This document shows, in pieces, positions 33,150-42,022 of a stretch of DNA of 42,022 nucleotides. Origin of the DNA: Paludibacteraceae bacterium (GTDB lineage Bacteria; Bacteroidota; Bacteroidia; Bacteroidales; Paludibacteraceae); assembly GCA_017467185.1 (NCBI GenBank), contig JAFTSS010000010.1:1-42022 (forward strand), in the 5' to 3' direction. The translations under genes and the position numbers were made by a program. The stretch's first letter is position 1. The number at the start of each line of letters is the position of its first letter. The notes beneath the pieces are model-generated. The model saw only the letters and a list, made by a program, of their open reading frames with translations. It was not told where the DNA came from and made no database searches.

Positions 33150-36100
33150 ATGAAAAAAATATTTTTATTGCTTAGCATGGCAACCTTTTGGGTTGCCATG
33201 CAAGCAACAAATATAGTGTCGTTGCAGTCGGTTACTACCAGTCCGACAGAAGAGTTGCAAATTGATGTGTCGCTTACTAATAGTGATGCACTTACTGCTG
33301 TTGAGGTCAAGATACCGCTTGACGAAAATATGACGTATGTTGATGAATCGGCGTTGTTGAACACTGCCCGTTCGAATGGGCATATTATATCTGCTGCAGA
33401 GGTTGACCAAGAGTTGCGTATTTACATCTACAGTCTTTCACTTAAAACATTCAGGGGTAGTGAAGGAGTGTTGTTTTCTTTTAAATTGAAACTAAATGAA
33501 GATCCTGCTATCTATACTTTGACGCCAGAGGTTGTGTTGAGCAATAAATCGGGCAAGAGCGTTGTAGCCAAAGTCGAAGCAGGAACTATAACTATATTAT
33601 CTCCTAAACTTGAATTTGTTACACGTGAAATAAATTTTGGACATGTACCTATTCGTTCAAATTATAGTCGCACTATAACGTTGAAAAATGTAGGGACTTC
33701 TAAAATGAATGTAAAATCGGTTACAATACCAGATAGCAGATTTGTGGTTAGTGAAACACAATTTGCTATTGGTGTGGGTGAAACTAAAAGCATAACACTC
33801 AAATATTCACCTCTTGAACATGGACCAATAACTCGTCAGCTGACCGTTGTGTCGGATGCAATAAATAAAGAGCATGCTATAGATGTGGTAGCAGATCCTT
33901 ATTCTATCAATGAGTTGCATGTTGGTAAAGTTGAGGGGGTAGCAGATAGCATTGTTTCTTTGCCTTTGACAGTGAAGAATATGGAGCCTATTGTCGGGGT
34001 GCAGTTCCGTTTCAAAATGCCTAATAAATTGCAATTTGATGATTTTGAACTATCACCTCGTACGAATAACTATATCGTGTTGAACTCGCAAGAGAAAGAT
34101 ACATTGTCGATGATGTTGTATTCAATCTCTAAGACTCCAATGGTGGGTAATGATGGCGAGATAGGTAATCTTAAACTGAAATTAGTTGGTAATAGTGGTT
34201 ATAATTACTTGCGTCCGTTGGATGTTGTTTTGAGTAATGCCGATGAAGAGAATATGGTATCTTCTACATCGCAGGGGTGGGTGAGAATTAAGAGTCCTAA
34301 ATTAAATTGTGAAACATCGTTTACGTTGCCAAGTGCTTCGGTTACAAGTTATGCCTCTGGTACTTATGTAATCCAAAACACAGGTCAATCGCCTCTGATA
34401 ATAGAAGATATTACATTTATGTCGGAAGGTTTTAAAGTTGTAGGTAATTTGCCTATAACTATACTTGCAGGAGGTAAAGATAGTGTAAAAATTGAGCATC
34501 GTGCGACCATAGAAGATGAGTATTCAACTATAATGAATATATATACAAATGACCCTGATAATCAAGTGAAGAAAGTGAGGGTTAATTCTTATATGTTCGA
34601 ACCAAATAGTTTGAAATTGACAGGTGAACCAGCGTTTATTAAACAAGGCGAAGATTCAGTTCAAGGGTATCATCTGAATGTTGCAATGAACAATTATTCA
34701 GATATTGTGGCCATGCAGTTTGATGTGCATTGGCAAGCAAATATGACTACAGATATTGAGAATTTGCTGACTACTGCGCGTTTGAACGGGCATAACTGTT
34801 CTGTTACAAAAGTCAATAGTAGCACATATCGTGTTTTGGTTTTCTCAATGTCGAATAAATCTATAAAAAACAAAAGCGGTAATGTTGTTACTCTTGGCTA
34901 TGTAGGTACTGATTTTAAGGGAACTATAGTTGTTGATAACATAATACTTAGTGATGTTAGAGGACGAAATAGAAATTCAGAATCTACAACCTCTTTGCCT
35001 GTGAGGGTTAATAAATTGACTATTAAGAGTAGTGATGACTCTATGGGTAAAGTTTTTGGTGGGGGTTATTTTAATAGAGGTTCAAAAGTAACAATATCGG
35101 CAGAGGCAGAATTTGGGTATGTATTTTCTAGATGGTCAGATGGAAGTACAGATACAATACGTACGATTACATTGAATTCCAATGTGAATTTAACAGCAAT
35201 TTTCTTGACCAACATACATACAGTTGAATTGAGTGGAGAAAATGGAACGGTTAAGGGCGAAGGAGAGTATCAACATGGTAAAGAGGTTGAAATAGAAGCT
35301 ATACCTAATTACGGGTATCATTTTGTGCGTTGGTCCGATGGTGATACAGTAGCAAAGCGTAAGTTTAAAATACTTGATAATGTGAAGCTTACTGCCGAAT
35401 TTGCAATAAATGTATATAAAGTTGAACTGAAGTCGGTAAATGGTGTAACTAAAGGAGCTGGTGAGTATAATCATGGTTCGACTGCTACAATTAATGCAGT
35501 TGCAGCGGTTGGTTATCACTTTGTAAAATGGTCCGACGGAGTTACAAAGGCTAAGCGAAGTATAGTGGTTTTGTCGGATACAACTTTGACTGCCGAATTT
35601 GAAATAAACAAATATACAGTATCGGTTACGGCAAAGAATGGAAAAGTTGAAGGTACAGGAGAATATGATTATGGTTCTATTGCAGATTTGGTGGCAATTC
35701 CTGACGAAGGTTATCATTTTGTAGGTTGGTCGGATGGTGAAACCGAAGTAGAACGTAGTATAGCAGTGATGTCGAGTGTGTCATTGACGGCAGAATTTGC
35801 TATAAATGTTTATGAAGTAGTTTTGAATACCGAAAATGGAATTGTAAAAGGTGCAGGTAAATATGAACATGGCGATACTATTGATATATCGTCAGTGCCG
35901 AATGTGGGATACCATTTTGTAAAATGGAGCGATGGAGATAAAAATGCAGAGCGTAAGATTGTTGTGAAATCAGATTTGAATTTAACTGCCGAAACAGCAA
36001 TCAATGTTTATACTGTATCTTTGTCGGCATCGAATGGTGTGGTAACAGGTACAGGTAAATACGAACATGGCGATACAGTTGTAATTTCGGTTACGCCAAA

Positions 36101-39100
36101 TGAGGGGTATCACTTTATAAAGTGGAGTGATGGTGATGTTTCAATGGAGCGTAGATTTATTATTGTATCTAATTTATCTTTGAAAGCAGAAATAGCAATA
36201 AATGTTTATAAACTTAATTTGTTGGTTGAAAATGGTACTGTTTTGGGGGCAGGTGAATATAATCATGGTAGAAATGTATATGTAAGAGCATATCCCGATT
36301 ATGGCTATCATTTTGTGCGTTGGTCGGATGGTGTAGAGGAAGTTTCTCGTTACGTACGATTGATTAGCGATAGTACTATAACAGCCGAGATGGCGATAAA
36401 TGTATATGACGTAGAGTTATCAACAGAGAATGGTGTCGTTGTTGGTGCAGGTAAATATGAGCATGGCGATACAATTACAGTTTCGGCTATTCCAAATGAT
36501 GGTTATCATTTTGTGCGTTGGTCAGATGGTAATAGAAATGCAGAGCGTGAGATAGTTGTAACATCTAATTTAAATTTAACAGCCGAAATAGCAATAAATG
36601 TTTATAATGTAACATTGACAGCCGAGAATGGAGAGGTTACAGGAGCAGGTAAATATAATCATGGTGAAATTGCAAATATTTCGGTTACACCAAATGAAGG
36701 TTATCATTTTGTTCGTTGGTCAGATGATGTTATTGAAGCTTCGCGTAGTTTTAAAGTAGTTTCTGATGTTTCGCTTACGGCTAAATGTGCTATCAATCGA
36801 CATTCGGTTACGTTATCAGCTGAAAATGGGCAAGTTAAAGGTGCTGGAGAATATAATTATGGAACAACTGTAACATTGACTGCTGTACCAAATGAGGGTT
36901 ATCATTTTGTTCGTTGGTCGGATGGTGATACCAATATAGTGCGTGATGTTACTCTTGTTGATGATTTAACTTTATCAGCTGAATTTGCTATCAATACTTA
37001 TAATGTTGTTTTGACAGCAGAAAATGGAGTAGTTTCTGGTGCAGGAGAGTATGAGCATGGAACGGAAATAACTATTACAGTTACGCCAGATGTTCATTAT
37101 CACTTTGTACGTTGGTCGGACGGAGATACAAATCCTTCTCGTTCAGTGAAATTGACTTCTGATTTGGTTTTAGTTGCAGAATGTTATATTGATGAATTTA
37201 ACGTAACGGCAGATGTTGAAAATGGTAGAATATTGGGACTCGGAAGATACGAATATGGTTCTATTGTTGAATTTATAGCAGAACCTAATAAGGGTTATCA
37301 TTTTGTACGTTGGTCGGATGGCGAAGAGGCAATTAAAAGAACATTGACTATTACTTCAGATTTAGTGTTGTCGGCAGAATTTGCTATCGATGTTTTTGAT
37401 GTTGAATTGTCGTCAGAAAATGGTATAGTACAAGGTGCTGGTGAATATCAATTTGGTGAGGTGGTTTCGCTGTCGGCTATAGCTAATGAGGGTTATCATT
37501 TTGTTCGTTGGTCGGATGGTTCGACAGAGGCAAATAGAAAAATTGTAGTTGTTGAAGATTTATCTTTAGTTGCTGAATTTGCGATTAATGTTTATGATGT
37601 TGTGGTGAATGTTTCAAACGCAATGGTGAATGGTATAGGTAAATATGAGCATGGTTCTATTGTAAATATTGTTGTTACGCCTAATACTGGTTATCATTTT
37701 GTTCGTTGGTCTGATGGAGATTTATCTGTTGAACGTCAGTTGGTTGTCATGTCTGATACAATATTATCAGCGATTGTTGAAGCGGATATCCATAGTGTGG
37801 TTTTGTCTGCCGAGAATGGTGTAGTGATTGGAGCTGGTCAATATAATTATGGTTCAATCGTGACATTAAGTGCCGTGGCAAATGAAGGTTATCATTTTGT
37901 GCGATGGTCAGATGGTGATGAAAATGCTATGAGAATTATTACTATTACAGAAGATGTGAATTTAGTTGCTGAATTTGCAATTAATGTTTATTCTGTAGAA
38001 TTATTTGCTGAAAATGGAGAAGTGATTGGTGGTGGTACATATAAACATGGAGAGGAGATAGAAATTGTTGTTACACCTAATGTGGGTCATCATTTTGTTC
38101 GTTGGTCTGATGGTAATATGGAGGTTTCGAGAGTGATTAAAGTTACATCGGATTTAACTTTAACAGCAATTATTGCAATAAATACTTATAGGGTGGATTT
38201 ATCTGCTCAAAATGGACAAGTGGTAGGTGCTGGGGAATATAATCATGGTACGAATTTGACAATAATGGCTATTGCCGATGAAGGCTATCATTTTGTTGGA
38301 TGGTCGGATGGTGAAACTATGTCAACACGAACTATAAATGTTGAGTCGGATACATCATTATTTGCTACATTTGCTATAAATATGTATAATGTATTGCTTG
38401 ATTATGATGTTAATAAAGGTACTGTAATTGGTGCAGGTAATTACGAACATGGTGAAGTAATTACACTTAAGGCTATTCCAAATGAAGGTTATCATTTTGT
38501 GAAATGGTCTGATGGAAATGAAAGTATAGAGCGTACATTTGCTATTGAAGGAGACTTAACATTAACAGCCGAATTTGCTATAGAAATTAGAGAAATAGTT
38601 GTTGTTGCTGAAAATGGTACTATATTAGGAGCAGGTCGTTATGAATATGGAACTACAGCTACGCTTGTGGCAATTCCAAATGAAGGTTATCATTTTGTTG
38701 GATGGTCAGATGGTATAGAAGAGTCAACTCGGACAATAGAGGTAACAGAAAATGTTGCGTTAGTAGCTGAATTTGCAGTAAATGTGTATAATGTAATTCT
38801 GACAAGCGAAAATGGAGATGTTGTAGGTAGTGGTAGTTATGCTCATGGAACTGAAGTGGAATTGATTGCAATACCGAAAGAGGGTTATCATTTTGTAGGT
38901 TGGTCGGATGGAGTAGAGGAAATTACACGTAAAGTGGTAGTTACTTCTGATATAACATTGAATGCTGAATTTGCAATTAATGTTTATAACTTGGTATTGG
39001 TAACAGAAAATGCAATAGTCTTTGGTTCTGGTCAATATGAGCATGGTACAGAGGTTGAAATATCGGTAGTTTTGAATGAGGGATACTATTTTATTGGATG

Positions 39101-42022
39101 GTCGGATGGCGATTTGAATAAGACACGTACTATAAAGGTTGATTCGGATTTGTATTTGGAAGCAAAAACGGCTATTTATGTATATGATGTAGTGTTGAAT
39201 GGCGTAAATGGTGTTGTAACTGGAGCTGGTAAATATAAATATGGAGAAACTGCAATAATTTCTGTTAAACCAAATGAGGGTTATCATTTTGTTAGCTGGT
39301 CTGATGGTGAGACCGCAATGGAAAGAGAGATTGTCGTTGTAGAAAATTGGGATTTAACAGCGCAGAATGAGATAAATGTTTATACATTAGAATTGTTTGC
39401 AGAAAATGGTCAGATAGATGGTGGTTCGTCTGGGGTTTATGATCATGGAACAGAAATGACTATTACTGCAGTGCCAAATGAAGGTTATCATTTTGTTGGA
39501 TGGTCAGATGGAGTGATGGAGGCAGAGCGTACTATTACAGTTATGTCAGATACGACATTGAAAGCCGAATTTGCAATCAATGTTTATATTGTTACATTAA
39601 CAACAGAGCATGGCGAGGTAGTAGGTTCAGGTACATACGAGCATGGCACAGAGGTAACCATTTCGGTAACACCCGAAGAGGGTTATCACTTTGTGTGCTG
39701 GTCAGACGGAAATTTGAATGCTACACGTTCAGAGATTATCACGTCAGATATATCTTTAGTAGCCAAGATAGAAGTTAATGTATATAGCGTTTCATTAACA
39801 GCCGAAAATGGTGAAGTCATAGGATTTGGCGAGTATGAGCATGGTTCGAGAGTAACCATATCAGTAACTCCAGACGAAGGTTATCATTTTATAAGTTGGT
39901 CAGACGGCGATATGAGTATTACTCGAAATTTAGTAATAACGTCAGATATTACGTTGTCGGCAGTGATATCAATCAATGTATATGACTTGGTAGTAAATGC
40001 AGAGAATGGTATTGTAACCAATGTAGGTAGATATGAGCATGGTTCAGTAGTAGATATCTCGGCGATACCAAATGCAGGTTATCATTTTGTAAGTTGGTCG
40101 GATGGAGATTCGGTAGCGACACGCACGATTACGCTCACGTCAAACGTAACCTTGTCAGCATATTTTGAACTTAATGTATATGAATTAGTTTTAGAGGCAG
40201 ACAATGGAGTAGTCTTTGGCGCTGGACGCTATAGTCATGGCACAGAGGTGTCGATTGCTGCATTTGTAACAGAAGGTTATTATTTTGTAGGTTGGTCAGA
40301 CGGCGAGAATACAGAAGTAAGAAAGATTGTTTTAATTTCAGATTCAGCATTGACAGCACAATTTGCAGTTAATAGACATACGATAACATTGTTAGCCGAA
40401 AATGGCAAAGTTTATGGCGGAGGCGAGTATGATTATGGCACAGAGATAACCATAGAGGCAGAAGCCGCAGATAATTATCATTTTGTAAGATGGTCAGACG
40501 GAAATACATCAGCTAAACGACAGATAGTTTTACGTTCAGATTTGACTCTTACCGCAGAGTTTGCGATAAATCAATATACAGTATCATTAAAAGCTGAAAA
40601 TGGAGAAGTTTTTGGTTCAGGAGTTTATGATTATGGAACAGAAATAACCATTTCAGCGAAAGCAAACGAAGGTTATTATTTTGAGGGTTGGTCAGATGGA
40701 AGTACTGAAATGGTTCGCACCTTTGTAGTTACTTCAGATATTGATTTAACAGCAACATTTGCTAAAGATAATTTTGTAGTATATCTACAAGCAGAAAATG
40801 GCATTGTTCAAGGCGGAGGACTCTATGATTACGGCACAGAGATAACAATATCTGCTATAGCAGCAGAGGGTTATCATTTTGTAAGTTGGTCAGACGGCAA
40901 TATAGAAAGCGAACGCACCATTGTAGTAACCACAGACATTACCCTTACAGCAGAATTTGCAATAAATATATACAAAGTTAATCTATCAGGTATAAATGGA
41001 ACGGTTGCAGGTTCAGGCGAATATACCCATGGATCAGTTATTGAGCTTAAGGCATTAGCCGATAAAGGTTATTATTTTGTACGCTGGTCAGATGGTGAAT
41101 TGACCGAAGAACGACAATTGATAGTTACATCCGATACTACGTTAGTAGCAGAATTTTCGAAAGAGATTAGAAATGTGGTATTGTATGGAGAAAATGGTGA
41201 AGTTACAGGATCAGGACCTTATGCTTATGGTTCGGTTGTAGTAATTTCTGCAACGCCACATGAGGGTTATCATTTTGAGGGTTGGTCCGATGGCGAAACA
41301 GCATCAGTTCGTACAATAACCATTGATTCAGATACAGTGTTGACAGCCTTGTTTGCACGAAATTATTATACAGTAACATTGCGAGCAGAGCATGGATTTG
41401 TGCAAGGCTCAGGTAGTTATGCTTATGGCGAGACAATAACGATAACCGCAACAGCAGAAGAGGGTTATCACTTTGCAGGTTGGTCAGACGGCGATAATAA
41501 CATTACACGAACCTTAACAATAACACGAGATACATTATTGATAGCAGAGTTCTATAATGAAGTTAGAAGTGTAGTTATTAACTCAAATCCAGGTGGTGAA
41601 GTTACTGGAGCTGGGACTTATGCTTACGGAGCAACAGCCGTGCTTACGGCAACGCCGAACGAAGGTTATCATTTTGTTGGATGGTCAGATGGAGTGATGG
41701 AGGCAGTTCGTACTATTACAGTTATGTCAGATACGACATTGAACGCCGAATTTGCAATCAATGTTTATACTGTTACATTAACAACAGAGCATGGCGAGGT
41801 AGTAGGTTCAGGTACATACGAGCATGGCACAGAGGTAACCATTTCGGTAACACCAGAAGAGGGTTATCACTTTGTGTGCTGGTCAGACGGAAATTTGAAT
41901 GCTACACGTTCAGAGATTATCACGTCAGACATATCGTTAGTAGCCAAGATAGAAGTTAATGTATATAGCGTTTCATTAACAGCCGAAAATGGAGAAGTCA
42001 TAGGATTTGGCGAGTATGAGCA
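33150..42022 (+). CDS. Giant surface protein: cohesin-like and ASH-like domains plus 66-residue InlB-type repeats (C-terminus outside window)
   Basis: The frame is open from ATG at 33150 to the window end (2957 codons). A signal peptide (MKKIFLLLSMATFWVAMQA) is followed by alternating modules. Cohesin-like beta domains lie at about 20-150, 253-382 and 488-620 (LQIDVSLTNSDALTAVEVKI; VSLPLTVKNMEPIVGVQFRF; LNVAMNNYSDIVAMQFDV). ASH/HYDIN-like domains lie at about 152-252 (INFGHVPIRSNYSRTITLKN) and 383-487. From about residue 620, 35 repeats of 66 residues follow, each with NVY.V.L.AENG, GAG.Y.HG, GYHFV.WSDG and SD..L.AEFAI; they match the divergent InlB B-repeat group. The protein is probably a long surface stalk whose N-terminal cohesin-like domains can receive dockerins. 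It is co-transcribed with the dockerin protease. The anchor or sorting signal lies beyond the window. Confidence 0.9.
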   Translation, partial: MKKIFLLLSMATFWVAMQATNIVSLQSVTTSPTEELQIDVSLTNSDALTAVEVKIPLDENMTYVDESALLNTARSNGHIISAAEVDQELRIYIYSLSLKTFRGSEGVLFSFKLKLNEDPAIYTLTPEVVLSNKSGKSVVAKVEAGTITILSPKLEFVTREINFGHVPIRSNYSRTITLKNVGTSKMNVKSVTIPDSRFVVSETQFAIGVGETKSITLKYSPLEHGPITRQLTVVSDAINKEHAIDVVADPYSINELHVGKVEGVADSIVSLPLTVKNMEPIVGVQFRFKMPNKLQFDDFELSPRTNNYIVLNSQEKDTLSMMLYSISKTPMVGNDGEIGNLKLKLVGNSGYNYLRPLDVVLSNADEENMVSSTSQGWVRIKSPKLNCETSFTLPSASVTSYASGTYVIQNTGQSPLIIEDITFMSEGFKVVGNLPITILAGGKDSVKIEHRATIEDEYSTIMNIYTNDPDNQVKKVRVNSYMFEPNSLKLTGEPAFIKQGEDSVQGYHLNVAMNNYSDIVAMQFDVHWQANMTTDIENLLTTARLNGHNCSVTKVNSSTYRVLVFSMSNKSIKNKSGNVVTLGYVGTDFKGTIVVDNIILSDVRGRNRNSESTTSLPVRVNKLTIKSSDDSMGKVFGGGYFNRGSKVTISAEAEFGYVFSRWSDGSTDTIRTITLNSNVNLTAIFLTNIHTVELSGENGTVKGEGEYQHGKEVEIEAIPNYGYHFVRWSDGDTVAKRKFKILDNVKLTAEFAINVYKVELKSVNGVTKGAGEYNHGSTATINAVAAVGYHFVKWSDGVTKAKRSIVVLSDTTLTAEFEINKYTVSVTAKNGKVEGTGEYDYGSIADLVAIPDEGYHFVGWSDGETEVERSIAVMSSVSLTAEFAINVYEVVLNTENGIVKGAGKYEHGDTIDISSVPNVGYHFVKWSDGDKNAERKIVVKSDLNLTAETAINVYTVSLSASNGVVTGTGKYEHGDTVVISVTPNEGYHFIKWSDGDVSMERRFIIVSNLSLKAEIAINVYKLNLLVENGTVLGAGEYNHGRNVYVRAYPDYGYHFVRWSDGVEEVSRYVRLISDSTITAEMAINVYDVELSTENGVVVGAGKYEHGDTITVSAIPNDGYHFVRWSDGNRNAEREIVVTSNLNLTAEIAINVYNVTLTAENGEVTGAGKYNHGEIANISVTPNEGYHFVRWSDDVIEASRSFKVVSDVSLTAKCAINRHSVTLSAENGQVKGAGEYNYGTTVTLTAVPNEGYHFVRWSDGDTNIVRDVTLVDDLTLSAEFAINTYNVVLTAENGVVSGAGEYEHGTEITITVTPDVHYHFVRWSDGDTNPSRSVKLTSDLVLVAECYIDEFNVTADVENGRILGLGRYEYGSIVEFIAEPNKGYHFVRWSDGEEAIKRTLTITSDLVLSAEFAIDVFDVELSSENGIVQGAGEYQFGEVVSLSAIANEGYHFVRWSDGSTEANRKIVVVEDLSLVAEFAINVYDVVVNVSNAMVNGIGKYEHGSIVNIVVTPNTGYHFVRWSDGDLSVERQLVVMSDTILSAIVEADIHSVVLSAENGVVIGAGQYNYGSIVTLSAVANEGYHFVRWSDGDENAMRIITITEDVNLVAEFAINVYSVELFAENGEVIGGGTYKHGEEIEIVVTPNVGHHFVRWSDGNMEVSRVIKVTSDLTLTAIIAINTYRVDLSAQNGQVVGAGEYNHGTNLTIMAIADEGYHFVGWSDGETMSTRTINVESDTSLFATFAINMYNVLLDYDVNKGTVIGAGNYEHGEVITLKAIPNEGYHFVKWSDGNESIERTFAIEGDLTLTAEFAIEIREIVVVAENGTILGAGRYEYGTTATLVAIPNEGYHFVGWSDGIEESTRTIEVTENVALVAEFAVNVYNVILTSENGDVVGSGSYAHGTEVELIAIPKEGYHFVGWSDGVEEITRKVVVTSDITLNAEFAINVYNLVLVTENAIVFGSGQYEHGTEVEISVVLNEGYYFIGWSDGDLNKTRTIKVDSDLYLEAKTAIYVYDVVLNGVNGVVTGAGKYKYGETAIISVKPNEGYHFVSWSDGETAMEREIVVVENWDLTAQNEINVYTLELFAENGQIDGGSSGVYDHGTEMTITAVPNEGYHFVGWSDGVMEAERTITVMSDTTLKAEFAINVYIVTLTTEHGEVVGSGTYEHGTEVTISVTPEEGYHFVCWSDGNLNATRSEIITSDISLVAKIEVNVYSVSLTAENGEVIGFGEYEHGSRVTISVTPDEGYHFISWSDGDMSITRNLVITSDITLSAVISINVYDLVVNAENGIVTNVGRYEHGSVVDISAIPNAGYHFVSWSDGDSVATRTITLTSNVTLSAYFELNVYELVLEADNGVVFGAGRYSHGTEVSIAAFVTEGYYFVGWSDGENTEVRKIVLISDSALTAQFAVNRHTITLLAENGKVYGGGEYDYGTEITIEAEAADNYHFVRWSDGNTSAKRQIVLRSDLTLTAEFAINQYTVSLKAENGEVFGSGVYDYGTEITISAKANEGYYFEGWSDGSTEMVRTFVVTSDIDLTATFAKDNFVVYLQAENGIVQGGGLYDYGTEITISAIAAEGYHFVSWSDGNIESERTIVVTTDITLTAEFAINIYKVNLSGINGTVAGSGEYTHGSVIELKALADKGYYFVRWSDGELTEERQLIVTSDTTLVAEFSKEIRNVVLYGENGEVTGSGPYAYGSVVVISATPHEGYHFEGWSDGETASVRTITIDSDTVLTALFARNYYTVTLRAEHGFVQGSGSYAYGETITITATAEEGYHFAGWSDGDNNITRTLTITRDTLLIAEFYNEVRSVVINSNPGGEVTGAGTYAYGATAVLTATPNEGYHFVGWSDGVMEAVRTITVMSDTTLNAEFAINVYTVTLTTEHGEVVGSGTYEHGTEVTISVTPEEGYHFVCWSDGNLNATRSEIITSDISLVAKIEVNVYSVSLTAENGEVIGFGEYE
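39478..39841 (+). repeat. Segmental duplication within the repeat array, copy 1
   Basis: This 364-bp stretch matches 41659-42022 with only about eight substitutions, far closer than any neighbouring units. The copies lie 2181 nt apart, eleven repeat units plus 3 nt. The match runs to the window edge, so its true right end is unknown. Confidence 0.9.
41659..42022 (+). repeat. Segmental duplication within the repeat array, copy 2
   Basis: Near-identical to 39478-39841. The identity begins at GAAGGTTATCATTTTGTTGG; to its left the two copies differ like unrelated units. Confidence 0.9.

Larger units (their letters stand above)
35010..42022 (+). repeat. Array of 198-bp coding repeats (35 visible units)
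   Basis: The tryptophan codon of the WSDG core recurs at 35133, 35331, 35529, 35727 and so on to 41880. The step is exactly 198 nt except at three places: +6 nt before 38505, +6 nt before 39501 and +3 nt before 41682. One unit has WSDD (36717) instead of WSDG. Units differ widely at DNA level while the protein pattern is kept, so most of the array is old and under selection. Confidence 0.95.

Noticed and set aside
35190-41959. Open frames antisense or frame-shifted to the giant repeat gene, including two near-identical 92-codon ones
   Set aside because: They arise from the 198-bp repeat and the segmental duplication; the frame from 33150 is continuous and carries the WSDG pattern.

Overview
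The window looks like a chromosomal segment of a low-GC member of the Bacteroidota, most likely the order Bacteroidales. The pointers are many TAnnTTTG promoter boxes (the -7 element of this phylum) instead of a sigma-70 -10 box, A-rich leaders instead of Shine-Dalgarno sites, a BspA-type leucine-rich repeat protein, a DUF4143 ATPase, a type IX secretion (T9SS) C-terminal sorting domain, and InlB-type Bacteroides/Listeria repeats. I cannot name a genus. I found no tRNA or rRNA gene and no insertion sequence with a transposase.

Layout. 1-2100 (-): secreted BspA-like LRR protein, cut by the window start. 2101-2765: a probable structured RNA of about 375 nt with its own promoter and terminator, then two terminators. 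2766-4022 (-): DUF4143 ATPase. 4446-12593 (-): a co-directional housekeeping run: NfeD protease, ABC transporter ATPase and permease (metal-chelate/B12 type), Maf, UbiA-type prenyltransferase, KdsC-like phosphatase, DUF2520 protein, nitroreductase. 12866-19962: a phosphate-response locus: histidine kinase and OmpR-type regulator (-), divergent from a porin and pstS-pstC-pstA-pstB (+). 20015-28785: FemAB-like protein, small secreted protein, nadC (-), rlmH, NtrY-like kinase, short-chain dehydrogenase, alanine dehydrogenase (-), DUF4268 protein. 29069-42022 (+): a 1356-residue S8 protease with a dockerin and a T9SS sorting domain, followed 10 nt later by a giant open-ended protein (at least 2957 residues) with three cohesin-like domains, two ASH-like domains and 35 visible copies of a 66-residue repeat.

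The most interesting system is this last pair. A secreted protease carries a dockerin with two intact calcium loops, and the next gene encodes a huge surface-type protein with cohesin-like modules. Together they suggest a cellulosome-like protease-on-a-stalk assembly in a T9SS bacterium. This is inference from domain architecture.

A second theme is repeats. Gene boundaries carry arrays of short words (7-12 nt) whose orientation follows a rule: one strand sense just after stop codons, the reverse complement just before start codons. The same words have entered the coding sequences of nfeD, maf and the femAB-like gene. Two further families of structured elements (called A and B here) sit between the minus-strand genes at 5.8-10.7 kb. 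The phosphate locus also shows hexamers repeated every 11 bp between the divergent regulator and porin promoters, resembling Pho boxes.
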